Assembly (NCBI GenBank): GCA_041751875.1 | Contig: JBGSIC010000015.1 | Location: 124,001-188,000 of the forward strand | Length of the DNA: 64,000 nt | From: JBGSIC01 sp041751875 | GTDB taxonomy: Bacteria > Bdellovibrionota > FAC87 > UBA2466 > JACKAF01 | Direction: 5' to 3' | Shown here: in pieces, positions 50,808 to 61,083 of the stretch | Numbering within the stretch: the stretch's first letter is position 1 | Layout of the letters: every line of letters starts with the position of its first letter | Translations under genes and position numbers: made by a program | Notes under the pieces: model-generated | Told to the model about the DNA's origin: nothing | Databases searched by the model: none | The model's input: only the letters and a program-made list of their open reading frames with translations

Positions 50808-52777
50808 TCGGAAGAGAACAGGAAACACGCAAGTTCAGAGACCGTGCCGCGTGGTTCAACTTTGTCGTCCTCTTCTTTTTCGGCTTGGTGGTTTTACGCC
50901 TGTATCATCTTCAAGTGATGATGGGATCGGAGCTTCGAAGGTATTCGGAAGCCAACCGGTTAAAGAAGGAAAAACTGTTTCCTCCGCGCGGTATTATCTA
51001 TGATCGCGACGGTAAAGTAATTGTGGATAGCCGTGCGTCCTTCGACGTTGTCATGATAGCTCAGTATTATCCGTTTACCGAGAAGGTCGACAAACGACTT
51101 CGCAAAGTGCTCGGCATGAGCGAAGAAGATTTTGAACGGAAAATTAGAAAAGCCCGCAAAGAAAAGAGTTTTCATCCTGTTCTTATCGAATCAGATGTTA
51201 GTAAGGACGTGATTGCCGCCATTGAAATGGATACGGAAGAATTTCCGGGCGTGTATATCGAAGCCAGTGTGCAGCGGCGCTACCCGTATGAGGCCATTTC
51301 TTCGCAAGTTTTGGGCTATGTCGGTGAAGTAAATGATAAGGAAATTAAATCCTACTCCCGCTTCGGCTTAGAAATGGGAGATTACGTAGGTAAAGTGGGA
51401 CTTGAGAAGACTTACGACGAATACCTCAGAGGCGTCGTGGGGGCGGGTTACGTAGAAGTCGATGCACGGGGGCGCCGTCGGCGCACCGAAGAAGGCAAAA
51501 AGCTTTTTGGTTTTGCCGCACAAACGGAACCTGTGGAGGGTAGCGCGCTTCATCTGACATTGGACATGGACCTGGGAGTCGCTGCCTACGAGGCGATGAA
51601 AAAGAACGAATTTAACGGCTCGGTAGTAGCGCTCGACCCGCGCAACGGTGAAGTGCTGGTGATGCTTAACTTCCCCACCTACGACCCCGAAACGATTTCG
51701 GGTCGCGAGGTGAGTTCAAAAGTCTGGGCGCAACTTAGCCAAGATGAACAACGCCCGTTAAGAAACCGAGCCATCATGGACCATTACCCCCCCGGTTCCA
51801 CTTTCAAGCTTTTTATGGCGGTGGCCGGCATGGCGGAAGGCCTTATTCATAAAGACACCAAAGTGGACTGCAAAGGATATATGCGGCTAGGTAACCGCAA
51901 ATTTCATTGCTGGAAAAAGCACGGTATTGTCGATCTCACTCGTTCGATCAAAGAATCGTGCGACTTTTTTTACTACAAAGTCGGACTCGATTTGGGCGTG
52001 GACCTGATGGCGCGTTATGCTCGCATGTTCGGTCTGGGCGAAAAAACCGGGATCAACCTTCCAGGAGAGGAGAGTGGGCTGATTCCCGACTCCAAATGGA
52101 AGATGGAACGCTACCAGACTCCCTGGCAAAAAGGGGAAACCTTACCGACGGTGATTGGTCAGAGTTTTGTGCTCGCGACCCCTTTACAAATGGCAAACGC
52201 GTTTGCCGCCCTGGGGAACGGTGGATTTGCTTACCGACCTTACTTGGTTAAAAGGATTGTGAATCAAAAAGACGAAGTGGTCAGAGAGTTCAAACCTGAA
52301 CTCCATCGTCGCGCCCAGGTCGATCCGCAGATTCTCGACCTTGCTAAGCAGGGTGCTTATGAAGTGGTGAATGAGCCTAAGGGCACGGCTTGGTGGTCGC
52401 GTAGTCGCATGATCGGTTTTGCGGGAAAGACAGGCACCTCGCAGGTGCGCCGCTTCGACAATATCAAGGCCATCAAGTGTCCAGAGATGCCGTACGCCGA
52501 TCGCCACCATGGTTGGTTTGTCGCGTTTGCTCCCAAGAAAAATCCGCAAATTGCGGTTGCCGTAGTCGCCGAACATAACTGCGGAGGCGCACGAGCGGCT
52601 CCAGTGGCACGTGATGTAATCGAGGCGTTCGTGAAGAAGTACCCCATTCCTGAAGAAGAATTGTTAATCCCCAAGGCCTTACCGGCGCCACGGGAAGTGG
52701 CAAAAGACATCAAGGCGGTAACGCCGGCTGAAATCGAGGGTGACGAAGTTCCCCTAGTGGAAGAGGTGGATGAGTGA
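50804..52777 (+). CDS. mrdA: Penicillin-binding protein 2 (elongation transpeptidase)
   Basis: Peptidoglycan transpeptidase of the elongasome, 657 residues, GTG start. N-terminal helix (about 17-40), pedestal domain with FPPRGIIYDRDGKVI and YEAISSQVLGYVGEV, and a transpeptidase domain with catalytic Ser332 (STFK), SCD in KESCDFFYYK, and the KTGTS triad in FAGKTGTSQV. All catalytic motifs are intact. The acidic C-terminal tail (about 30 residues) is variable. It overlaps rodA by 4 nt. Confidence 0.97.
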   Translation: MIGREQETRKFRDRAAWFNFVVLFFFGLVVLRLYHLQVMMGSELRRYSEANRLKKEKLFPPRGIIYDRDGKVIVDSRASFDVVMIAQYYPFTEKVDKRLRKVLGMSEEDFERKIRKARKEKSFHPVLIESDVSKDVIAAIEMDTEEFPGVYIEASVQRRYPYEAISSQVLGYVGEVNDKEIKSYSRFGLEMGDYVGKVGLEKTYDEYLRGVVGAGYVEVDARGRRRRTEEGKKLFGFAAQTEPVEGSALHLTLDMDLGVAAYEAMKKNEFNGSVVALDPRNGEVLVMLNFPTYDPETISGREVSSKVWAQLSQDEQRPLRNRAIMDHYPPGSTFKLFMAVAGMAEGLIHKDTKVDCKGYMRLGNRKFHCWKKHGIVDLTRSIKESCDFFYYKVGLDLGVDLMARYARMFGLGEKTGINLPGEESGLIPDSKWKMERYQTPWQKGETLPTVIGQSFVLATPLQMANAFAALGNGGFAYRPYLVKRIVNQKDEVVREFKPELHRRAQVDPQILDLAKQGAYEVVNEPKGTAWWSRSRMIGFAGKTGTSQVRRFDNIKAIKCPEMPYADRHHGWFVAFAPKKNPQIAVAVVAEHNCGGARAAPVARDVIEAFVKKYPIPEEELLIPKALPAPREVAKDIKAVTPAEIEGDEVPLVEEVDE

Positions 52778-53886
52778 GCCCGATGTTGGAATCTGAAACG
52801 CAGAAAGTCATCCGCAGTTTCAATATTGAACTGGTTGTGACGGTGTTTGGCTTGTTTATGATAGGGCTTTTTACGCTTTACAGTGCGACGGAAGCGCAAG
52901 GGGCCCACGCTCTTGTGAAGTCTCAAATTTTCCGTTTCCTTTTTGGGCTGTTACTGGGGGCGGGCCTGATTTTCGTGGATTCCCAGATCCTCTACCGGTT
53001 TTCTTATTTGTTTTACGCCATCACGCTTGTTCTTCTCGTTCTCGTTCTGGTCGCGGGGCATTCTGGTGGTGGTTCTCAGCGTTGGATTGGGTTCGGGCCC
53101 GTGCGTATCCAACCCTCAGAGCTAGCCAAGATTGGAGCGGTCTTCCTTTTTGCGCGCTACTTTGCCGACGATAAAAAACCACCCCCGTACACTTTGCAGC
53201 GCCTTCTGGTGCCAGGTCTTCTCATTGCTCCAGCGGCAGCTTTGATTCTCATTCAACCCGACTTGGGGACCTGTGGCATTCTCTGTTTAACCGCTGGCTC
53301 GATGGTTCTTTTTCTGGGGGTCGATTGGAAATCCTGGGTGATCATCGGATTGATTGCCGCCATCGCGCTTCCGCTAGGCTACACGTACGGGCTTAAAGAA
53401 TATCAGCGCAACCGCGTGCGTACCTTCATGAATCCAGCGGGGGATCCCAGGGGAACGGGTTACAACGCCATTCAATCCAAGATTGCGGTGGGTTCCGGCC
53501 GCGTGATGGGTAAGGGATATCTCAAGGGTACTCAAGCGCGACTCAATTTTATTCCCGAGCAGCACACCGATTTCATTTTCTCCGTACTGGCGGAAGAAAG
53601 GGGTTTTGTCGGGTCGCTTATTTTGATTATCTTATATTTCTTGTATTGCATGTTCGCGCTAAGGACGGTGACCCGCGCACGAGACCAGTTTGAGATCCTT
53701 CTGGCTTTTGGTTTAACGTCGATTATGTTTTGGCACGTGTTTGTCAATTTAGGAATGGTCGTGGGGCTTCTCCCCATTGTGGGCGTCACCTTGCCCTTCA
53801 TGAGTTTCGGCGGGTCGTCTATTTTGACCTTCCTGCTGATCACAGGTCTCATTCTCAATATTAGTCGCAAACGATACATCTTCTAG
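52774..53886 (+). CDS. rodA: Peptidoglycan polymerase RodA
   Basis: SEDS-family glycosyltransferase that polymerises lipid II with PBP2, 370 residues and about ten helices. Hallmarks: RWIGFGPVRIQPSELAKIGAV, LIQPDLGT, NFIPEQHTDFIFSVLAEERGF and GVTLPFMSFGGSS. The start is GTG 52774, overlapping the mrdA stop. Confidence 0.97.
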   Translation: MSPMLESETQKVIRSFNIELVVTVFGLFMIGLFTLYSATEAQGAHALVKSQIFRFLFGLLLGAGLIFVDSQILYRFSYLFYAITLVLLVLVLVAGHSGGGSQRWIGFGPVRIQPSELAKIGAVFLFARYFADDKKPPPYTLQRLLVPGLLIAPAAALILIQPDLGTCGILCLTAGSMVLFLGVDWKSWVIIGLIAAIALPLGYTYGLKEYQRNRVRTFMNPAGDPRGTGYNAIQSKIAVGSGRVMGKGYLKGTQARLNFIPEQHTDFIFSVLAEERGFVGSLILIILYFLYCMFALRTVTRARDQFEILLAFGLTSIMFWHVFVNLGMVVGLLPIVGVTLPFMSFGGSSILTFLLITGLILNISRKRYIF

Positions 53887-53924
53887 CGCTTGCCCGTGCG
53901 ACCCAACGGTGCGACATTCCCCCC

Positions 53925-55391
53925 GTGGAAAAGGTTCAACCAACTTATGGCCTCCATTGGTTTCGACGGGACTTACGTGTCAAAGGTAATCCCGCGCTCG
54001 CACGCGCCGCAAAGGAGCATGAGGGGAGAGTGGGGGGCGTTTTTTGTTTTGATAAGAAGTTTCTATCCCGACCTGATTTTTCATCCATCCGCTTTCAGTT
54101 TTTTTTGGAGACCTTGCGTGCCCTGCGGGAAGAACTGCGGGAGAGCGGCGGTGATTTGCTTGTTCTGGATACTGGTCCCTTAGATGCCTTTGGGGAACTC
54201 TTCGCATTTTTGAAAAAGGCTGGGCACCCATTGCCGAGTGCGGTGAGCTGGAACCGGGATTACGAACCGTTTGCGACGGCAAGGGACGCCAAGATGAAAG
54301 GGTTCTTTGAAGAAAAGGAGATCCGCGTTTCCACCGAGCGGGATCATGTTTTGATTGAACCCTCTGAGATTCAGAAGCCTGCTAACCCTCGCGACCCGTA
54401 CAAAGTCTACACGCCGTTCTCGCGTAAATGGCTTGAGGTATTTCAGACCCCCGAGATCCAACGGCGCGTGAATGAAGCTCAGGGGCGAAAAGCTCTGACT
54501 TTTACTTTCGCTTGGAAGAAGGTTGCCGGGCCGCTTGTGGAGAAAGCATTGCTTGAGGCCTATCTCGAGTCCAACGCGCGTGAAGTAACTGTTCCCCTAC
54601 CGCCCGCAGGTTCTAAAGCGGCTATGGAACGAGTGAAAGCGTTTAAAACAAAAATAGATCAGTACGCGACGGCTCGTGACATTCCGACAGAGAGTGGCAC
54701 TTCCGGCTTTTCTATCTTTTTTAAGAATGGCTCTCTCACGGTCGCCCAAGTGATTGCCCTGTTGGATCTTAATCAAAAGAAATTAAAACAAGGCCCGGAA
54801 AAATTTTTGAAGGAGCTCATCTGGCGTGAGTTCTATGTTTATATTCTTTCTCATTTTCCCGCGGTCGAGAAGTTGGCGTTTTTAAAGCGTTATGAAAACC
54901 TGGATTGGGAAAACAACAAGACTCATTTTGAGGCATGGAAGCAGGGCCTTACGGGATATCCTCTTGTGGACGCGGGAATGCGTCAGCTAAATGAAACTGG
55001 TTGGATGCACAACCGGGTTCGGATGGTGGTGGCGTCCTTTCTCTGCAAGGACTTGCTTATCGACTGGCGGTGGGGCGAACGTTATTTTATGGAGCGCCTT
55101 CTCGACGGAGACTTAGCCCCCAACAATGGGGGTTGGCAGTGGGCGGCCTCTACGGGCTGTGATCCTCAACCGTATTTCCGCATTTTTAATCCTGAGCTGC
55201 AGAGCCGAAAGTTTGACCCCGAAGGCAGTTACATACGCAAGTACGTCCCGGAACTTGGAAATCTCGATAATCGGTCCATCCACGCTCCTGCCCCAGAACA
55301 GCGGGGGCAGTATCCTCAACCAATCGTAGACCACAGCGTGCAACGCGCGAAAGCACTCAAAATGTACAAAGAGGCGATGGGCAAAAACTAA
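53925..55391 (+). CDS. phrB: Deoxyribodipyrimidine photolyase (class I-like)
   Basis: Light-driven repair enzyme for UV pyrimidine dimers, 488 residues, GTG start. HWFRRDLRVKGNPAL opens the antenna domain. The FAD domain has FLKELIWREFYVYIL, YPLVDAGMRQLNETGWMHNRVRMVVASFL and NNGGWQWAASTGCDPQPYFRIFNP with the conserved Trp-rich segments. It stands alone 38 bp after rodA. Confidence 0.95.
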   Translation: MEKVQPTYGLHWFRRDLRVKGNPALARAAKEHEGRVGGVFCFDKKFLSRPDFSSIRFQFFLETLRALREELRESGGDLLVLDTGPLDAFGELFAFLKKAGHPLPSAVSWNRDYEPFATARDAKMKGFFEEKEIRVSTERDHVLIEPSEIQKPANPRDPYKVYTPFSRKWLEVFQTPEIQRRVNEAQGRKALTFTFAWKKVAGPLVEKALLEAYLESNAREVTVPLPPAGSKAAMERVKAFKTKIDQYATARDIPTESGTSGFSIFFKNGSLTVAQVIALLDLNQKKLKQGPEKFLKELIWREFYVYILSHFPAVEKLAFLKRYENLDWENNKTHFEAWKQGLTGYPLVDAGMRQLNETGWMHNRVRMVVASFLCKDLLIDWRWGERYFMERLLDGDLAPNNGGWQWAASTGCDPQPYFRIFNPELQSRKFDPEGSYIRKYVPELGNLDNRSIHAPAPEQRGQYPQPIVDHSVQRAKALKMYKEAMGKN

Positions 55392-55413
55392 GGAAAGAAG
55401 TTGAGCAGAGATG

Positions 55414-58400
55414 CTAAACGGAGCGGCGGTATTGGCCACCCATTTCGTAGAGGGCTTGGGTCATTTGCCCCAACGAACACACGCGAGCCGTCTTCATGAG
55501 CGCTTCGAAAATATTCTTACCTTCTTTGGCGGCTTTTTTTAGTTCCGCTAGCGCGGCCGGGCTCTCCTTTTCATGCTTTTTATGAAAGGCTTTGAGATTA
55601 TCTATTTGCTCCTGCTTCTCAGTGTAGCTCGCTCGAGTCAGTTCTGAAGGCATCGCGCTCATGTGCTCTGGATGCGGGTTGAGAAAGGTATTGATGCCTA
55701 CGAGGGGAAGCGATCCTTCGTGCTTGGCGTGTTCGTAGTGCATCGACTCTTCCTGGATTTTGTTGCGCTGGTACTGCGTTTCCATGGCTCCCAGGACGCC
55801 TCCGCGCGTGGAGATCTTTTCAAATTCAGCCAGCACGGCTTCTTCCACGAGTTCGGTCAACTCCTCGATAAAGTATGAGCCCTGCAGGGGATTCTCGTTT
55901 TTCGTCATCCCAAACTCACGCGCGATAATCAGCTGTATTGCCATTGCTCGTCGGACACTTTCCGCTGTAGGTGTGGTGATGGCTTCGTCATAAGCGTTGG
56001 TGTGGAGCGAATTACAGTTATCGAAAAAGGCGATCAGAGCTTGTAGCGTGGTGCGTATATCGTTGAAGGAAATTTCCTGTGCGTGAAGCGATCTTCCCGA
56101 CGTCTGAATGTGGTACTTGAGTTTCTGGCTGCGGTCATTCGCCCCGTAACGCTTTTTCATAGCGATTGACCAAATGCGGCGGGCGACTCGGCCGATCACG
56201 GCATATTCGGGATCAAGCGCGTTGCTGAAGAAGAAACTTAGGTTGGGGGCGAAAGAATCGATCGGCATCCCGCGCGACAAGTAGTACTCCACAAAAGTAA
56301 ACCCATTGGCGAGAGTGAAAGCGAGTTGGGAAATAGGATTCGCGCCTGCTTCTGCGATATGGTAGCCACTGATGCTGACTGAGTAGTAGTTGCGGATGCT
56401 ATGTTCGACAAAATACTGCTGGATATCTCCCATCATACGTAGCGCGAAGGGTACCGAAAAAATGCAGGTGTTTTGCGCCTGGTCTTCTTTGAGGATATCC
56501 GCCTGCACCGTACCGCGAACTTTTTGCAGGGTATCGGATTGAATTTTCGCGCGTTCTTCCGCGCTTGGTTCCTTGCCAAACGTCTGTTTAAAGCGCTCCA
56601 CCTGTTGATCGATGGCGGTGTTGAAGTAAAAAGCCAGCAACATGGGCGCGGGACCGTTAATCGTCATTGAGACGGAGACATTGGGATCAACCAAGTCAAA
56701 TCCCGCATAAAGCTTTTTCGCGTCATCGAGACTGCAGACGCTCACTCCGCTCTCCCCGATCTTTCCAAAAATATCGGGACGCATGGCAGGGTCGGCTCCA
56801 TACAGGGTGACACTGTCAAATGCCGTCGATAAGCGCTTCGACTGTTCTTCTTCGCAAAGATAGTGGAAACGTTGGTTGGTGCGAGTGGGCGTTCCTTCTC
56901 CCGCGAACATGCGCTTGGGTTCTTCCTCGGTTCGCTTGAAGGGAAACACACCAGCGGTGTAGGGGAAGTAGCCTGGTAAGTTCTCCAGGCCCACGAATTT
57001 GAGAAGCTCGCTTGATGAGAGAAAGTGCGGGGGTACTACCCGCCGGATCTTGTTGTGACTAAGGGTGGTGTGCGTGAGCGGCACCTGGAGGGTTTTTCCC
57101 CGAATCTGATAGCTAAATTGTTCCTGATCGTACTGAGCTGCTATGGTTTCATAGGTTGCCAGCGCTGCGGCCAGGTCGGGATCGCACTTAGCTTTTCGGT
57201 TTGAGACTTCTTTTTGAATTTCGGAACGGGTAGATGCCGAGAGCTTAGAGTCCTGCGCGAGTTTATCCATCGCGTGGGTTTGGGCGAGCGTTTCGGCCTC
57301 CTCATGCACTTGCTTCTTGTAGCTACGTACCTGCGAGGCGATGTCTGCGAGATAGGTGCCCCGTGCACGCGGTACGATAGTAAAGGAGGTGGGATCGGAA
57401 GGAACGTGGGGCGTTTCGAGCAACACTCGTTTCGTTTTCTCGTGTCGAATTCGGGTCAGGTGCGAGAAAAGGGTATCGACCCCTAGATCCGCAAAACGGG
57501 ACGCAATGGTCCCTACCACGGGGTAGCGTTCCGCTGGTTGTTTTTCAAATTCCAGGTGATTGCGTCTAAACTGCTTGCGAACCTCTGTTAGTGCGTCGAG
57601 TGATCCCGCCTTTTCAAACTTATTGATCGCCACGACATCGGCGTAGTCGAGCATATTAATTTTTTCTAGCTGTGTGGAAGCACCGTATTCGCTGGTCATG
57701 ACGTAGAGGGTGGTGTCGACCAAATCTACGATGGAGGTATCGGCCTGACCGATGCCTCCGGTTTCCACTAAGATCCAGTCAAAGCCCGCACTCTTCATCA
57801 GAGCCACGGCGTCTCGCGTCACTTCACTAATTGCGCTATCAGCCTGGCGGGTGGCAAACGAACGCATGAAACAACGAGGGCCCGAAACGCTATTCATCCT
57901 CAGGCGGTCACCAAGGAGCGCGCCACCCGTTTTGCGGCGTGTAGGATCAATGGCAATCACTCCGACGCGAGCCTTCGTGTCGTTCTGCAGGATTCTCAGC
58001 ACGAGTTCGTCGGTTAAACTCGATTTTCCCGCGCCGCCCGTTCCGGTGATCCCAATGACGTAAGACTTGCCGGAAGAGGTGGTAAGGCTCGCGCGCAGCG
58101 ACTCCCAGTCTTTGGCGTGGCTTTCAAAAGGGGCCCCCTTTTTGAAAACACTCTCTCCCATCTCGAGACAGGTGAGGGCTTGAGCGAGAGCCTTGGGCTG
58201 AGAAGCAAAGTTGGAGAGCCCTTTCCAGTCGACACCCTCTAGGGCGGAGCGATCGGCGCTGACTAGAATGTCGTTGATGAGTCCCTGAAGACCCATCTTC
58301 CGTCCGTCTTCCGGCGAGTAAAGTCGACGAACGCCATAGCGTTGCAGTTCATCAATCTCTGTCGGGGTGATCGTACCACCGCCCCCTCCAAAAACTTGAA

Positions 58401-58707
58401 TGTGAGGCGAGCCTTTAAGGAGATCGACCATGTACTTGAAAAATTCGACATGTCCGCCCTGGTAGCTGCTAACGGCGATAGCTTGTGCGTCTTCCTGAAT
58501 AGCTGTTTCCACAATATCGGACACAGAGCGATTGTGTCCCAGGTGAATGACTTCAGCCCCGGTCGACTGGAGAATTCGGCGCATGATATTGATGGCCGCA
58601 TCATGACCATCAAAAAGTGACGCGGCGGTTACCACGCGCACTCGATTTTTTAAAACGATTTTGTCCGCGATGGGCGGAACATCTGGTTCCTGACTACTTT
58701 TTTTCAC
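55414..58707 (-). CDS. icmF: Fused isobutyryl-CoA mutase IcmF
   Basis: Adenosylcobalamin enzyme that interconverts isobutyryl-CoA and butyryl-CoA, or related acyl-CoA pairs. A 1097-residue fusion: B12 domain with DGHDAA (His35 as the lower ligand), a G3E chaperone GTPase (P-loop GITGTGGAGKSS near residue 220; EVTRDAVALMKSAG; NKFEKAG) and the large mutase barrel (about 590-1097). This order is diagnostic for IcmF rather than methylmalonyl-CoA mutase, which lacks the internal GTPase. It has no operon partner. Confidence 0.95.
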   Translation of the reverse strand: MKKSSQEPDVPPIADKIVLKNRVRVVTAASLFDGHDAAINIMRRILQSTGAEVIHLGHNRSVSDIVETAIQEDAQAIAVSSYQGGHVEFFKYMVDLLKGSPHIQVFGGGGGTITPTEIDELQRYGVRRLYSPEDGRKMGLQGLINDILVSADRSALEGVDWKGLSNFASQPKALAQALTCLEMGESVFKKGAPFESHAKDWESLRASLTTSSGKSYVIGITGTGGAGKSSLTDELVLRILQNDTKARVGVIAIDPTRRKTGGALLGDRLRMNSVSGPRCFMRSFATRQADSAISEVTRDAVALMKSAGFDWILVETGGIGQADTSIVDLVDTTLYVMTSEYGASTQLEKINMLDYADVVAINKFEKAGSLDALTEVRKQFRRNHLEFEKQPAERYPVVGTIASRFADLGVDTLFSHLTRIRHEKTKRVLLETPHVPSDPTSFTIVPRARGTYLADIASQVRSYKKQVHEEAETLAQTHAMDKLAQDSKLSASTRSEIQKEVSNRKAKCDPDLAAALATYETIAAQYDQEQFSYQIRGKTLQVPLTHTTLSHNKIRRVVPPHFLSSSELLKFVGLENLPGYFPYTAGVFPFKRTEEEPKRMFAGEGTPTRTNQRFHYLCEEEQSKRLSTAFDSVTLYGADPAMRPDIFGKIGESGVSVCSLDDAKKLYAGFDLVDPNVSVSMTINGPAPMLLAFYFNTAIDQQVERFKQTFGKEPSAEERAKIQSDTLQKVRGTVQADILKEDQAQNTCIFSVPFALRMMGDIQQYFVEHSIRNYYSVSISGYHIAEAGANPISQLAFTLANGFTFVEYYLSRGMPIDSFAPNLSFFFSNALDPEYAVIGRVARRIWSIAMKKRYGANDRSQKLKYHIQTSGRSLHAQEISFNDIRTTLQALIAFFDNCNSLHTNAYDEAITTPTAESVRRAMAIQLIIAREFGMTKNENPLQGSYFIEELTELVEEAVLAEFEKISTRGGVLGAMETQYQRNKIQEESMHYEHAKHEGSLPLVGINTFLNPHPEHMSAMPSELTRASYTEKQEQIDNLKAFHKKHEKESPAALAELKKAAKEGKNIFEALMKTARVCSLGQMTQALYEMGGQYRRSV

Positions 58708-58754
58708 TCTGCCGACTTTAATAGAGGCGGCTAAGTTTGTAAAAGATTAGGCGA

Positions 58755-59966
58755 TTAACTGGCTAACTGCTTGGCGCGCCAGGAAATCAGGAAAGGCGCC
58801 ACTAGGGTGGTTACTACGACCATCAGAACGATGGCCGAATAGTCGCCTTTGGTCAGCACGCCAATTTGCTGGCCAATAGCAGCGAATATGAGGCCTACTT
58901 CGCCTCGCGGAATCATGCCGAAGCCGACGAGCAAGCGGTCTCCGCCTCTTTTGACCGAAACTTTTCGCAATCCAAGGCCGCAAACCATTTTGCCGGCAAC
59001 GCCAATCAAAATGAGTAGCGCGCCCATGCCCATGGCTTCCGGATTGGCCAGGGTTTCCCACTTCACTCCCATTCCCATATAGATGAAGAAGATAGGAGCG
59101 AAAAAATCGACAACCGGCTTGATCAGCTCCTCCAGACCGTGTTTCGCAGTCGCTCGAAAGCCCTTAAAAAAGGTATCGTCTAGAGCGATGCCTAGCGCAA
59201 AGGCGCCGATAATGCCTTCTAGGCCTATCAGCTTGGCTACCCAAGCGCTGATCAAACACAGGGCGAGCAAGATGGCGGTGACCGAACCCCCCGTTTCCCA
59301 GTGTTTGAACAATACAAAAGAGCGGGGCAAAACAAAACGGCGCATCAGGACCACAAGAAGACCGAAGGCCGCGACTTTTAAGATAAGCGTCACAAGTGCC
59401 AGAGCCGAGACCGTTCCCGAGCTAACGATGGCAGCCACAACGGTAAGAATAATGACTCCTAGGATGTCATCAATAACCGCCGCTCCCAGAATGACTTGGC
59501 CTGAGACTGAACGGAGTTTTCCGCAGTCTTGTAAAACGCGTGCGGTAATCCCCACGCTCGTCGCCGTTAGCGCGGCTCCCAGGAAAAGAGTGTGCGTGAA
59601 GCTAAAATCAAAAAAGAAAGGGATGACGAGAAATGCCAACAGGAAGGGAGCGACCACCCCGTAAACCGCGGCAGTCGTTGCGTCCAAGCCCACTTTGCCA
59701 ATTTCTCTGATGTTGGTTTCTAGACCCACCAAAAAGAGAAGGAAGAGAACCCCCATTTCGGAAAGCGCACTTACCACCGAGGAAGTCTCCACGGCATGGT
59801 AAGCGCCACCGAGAGTTCCCCCGATGTTACCCACAGCAATTCCGGTTAGGAGTTCCACGAGCACGCCGGGAATGCCTACTTTTTCCGCCAGACCTGCTCC
59901 TACTTTAGCGACAACGAGCGCTGCTCCGAGCAGCGCAAGAATCTGCAACAAACTGCCGTGGTCCAT
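58755..59966 (-). CDS. CPA2-type cation/proton antiporter
   Basis: A 403-residue membrane transporter with about 12-13 helices, similar to the membrane part of Kef/NapA-type antiporters: GVLVELLTGIAVGNIGG, MGVLFLLFLVGLETNI, LTATSVGITARVLQDCG, and the two-aspartate AAVIDDILGVIIL, which favours electrogenic Na+/H+ exchange. There is no C-terminal TrkA-N domain. A good AGGAAGG ribosome site precedes the ATG. Confidence 0.9.
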   Translation of the reverse strand: MDHGSLLQILALLGAALVVAKVGAGLAEKVGIPGVLVELLTGIAVGNIGGTLGGAYHAVETSSVVSALSEMGVLFLLFLVGLETNIREIGKVGLDATTAAVYGVVAPFLLAFLVIPFFFDFSFTHTLFLGAALTATSVGITARVLQDCGKLRSVSGQVILGAAVIDDILGVIILTVVAAIVSSGTVSALALVTLILKVAAFGLLVVLMRRFVLPRSFVLFKHWETGGSVTAILLALCLISAWVAKLIGLEGIIGAFALGIALDDTFFKGFRATAKHGLEELIKPVVDFFAPIFFIYMGMGVKWETLANPEAMGMGALLILIGVAGKMVCGLGLRKVSVKRGGDRLLVGFGMIPRGEVGLIFAAIGQQIGVLTKGDYSAIVLMVVVTTLVAPFLISWRAKQLAS

Positions 59967-60044
59967 GTTTACCTTCCTAGGAAATGGATAGTTTCAATAT
60001 TGTGCCTTGAATGGGACCGGTTGACGAGAATTTCCCGTAGTGAG

Positions 60045-60073
60045 TTGCCTAAGAGCCATCAGCCTTCTACAGT
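60045..60073 (+). promoter_or_regulatory. Possible promoter giving a leaderless mRNA
   Basis: TTGCCT (60045-60050) and TACAGT (60068-60073) are separated by exactly 17 nt. The expected start lies 0-2 nt before the ATG at 60082, and no Shine-Dalgarno is present. Confidence 0.42.
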
Positions 60074-60081
60074 AGCGACTC

Positions 60082-61083
60082 ATGGGCCAGATACCTCCTC
60101 GCATTCCCACACCCTTCACCGATCTTTTTGGTTGTTCTTATCCCCTTATCGCAGGTCCGATGTTCTTGGTGAGCAACACCGCGCTGGTTATTGCGGTAAG
60201 CGAGTCGGGAGCAGTGGGAGGTATGCCTTCGCTGAACTGGAAAACAACAGAGAGCTTTCGAGACGCGGTGCGAGAGGTGAAGGCCGGTACGAGCAAGCCT
60301 TTCGCTGTGAATCTCATTGTGAACAAATCGGCACCTCGAGTAGAAGCCGATCTCGCTGTTTGCGTAGAGGAAAGGGTTCCGCTGGTGATTACCTCACTCG
60401 GCAATCCGCAGAAAGTAATCGAGCAAATGCATGGAGTGGGGTGCAAAGTATTTTGTGATGTGACCACTCTCAAATACGCGCGCAAAATTGAAGAGCAGGG
60501 AGCAGACGGGGTGATCGCCGTTAGTACCGGGGCGGGGGGGCACGCGGGTGAGATATCACCGCTAGTGCTTGTCCCTTACCTGAAAAAACACTTGAAGATC
60601 CCGATTGTGGCCGCGGGGGGAGTGGCGCATGGGAGTCAGATTGCCGCTCTTCGTCTTTTAGGGGCGTCGGCCGTACAAGTGGGAACGCGCTTTATTGCGA
60701 GCCAGGAAACCGAAGTTGGTGCGGACTACAAGGAGGCGATTGTAAAAGCGCAGCCGGAGGACATTGTACTGACCAAAAAACTATCCGGTGTACCCGCTGC
60801 TGTGATCCGAACTCCCTACGTGGATAAAATTGGACTCGAGCTAAACTTCCTGGAGAAATGGTTGCACAAAGGAAAACACACCAAGAAATTTATAAAAATG
60901 GCCCGATTTTATATCGGTCAATTGCAGCTGGAACGTGCGATTGCCGCTCCTACGTGGAAACAGATGTGGGGAGCAGGGCAAGGGGTAGGATTGATTGATA
61001 GTGTAAAGCCAGCACGCGAAATTGTAATTGGCCTGATGGAAGAGTATCACGAAGCGCGCAGTCGTTATTGTGGGGAAGCTTAG
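60082..61083 (+). CDS. FMN-dependent nitronate monooxygenase / FabK-like protein
   Basis: A 333-residue TIM-barrel flavoprotein of the nitronate monooxygenase family: YPLIAGPMFLVSN, GMPSLNWKTT, VISTGAGGHAGE-like loop (VSTGAGGHAGEISPLV), VAAGGVAHGSQIAALRLLGASAVQVGTRFIASQE. The family includes nitronate detoxifying enzymes and the enoyl-ACP reductase FabK; this sequence alone does not decide between them. No fatty-acid genes adjoin it. Its stop overlaps the convergent membrane-protein gene by 4 bp. Confidence 0.85.
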   Translation: MGQIPPRIPTPFTDLFGCSYPLIAGPMFLVSNTALVIAVSESGAVGGMPSLNWKTTESFRDAVREVKAGTSKPFAVNLIVNKSAPRVEADLAVCVEERVPLVITSLGNPQKVIEQMHGVGCKVFCDVTTLKYARKIEEQGADGVIAVSTGAGGHAGEISPLVLVPYLKKHLKIPIVAAGGVAHGSQIAALRLLGASAVQVGTRFIASQETEVGADYKEAIVKAQPEDIVLTKKLSGVPAAVIRTPYVDKIGLELNFLEKWLHKGKHTKKFIKMARFYIGQLQLERAIAAPTWKQMWGAGQGVGLIDSVKPAREIVIGLMEEYHEARSRYCGEA

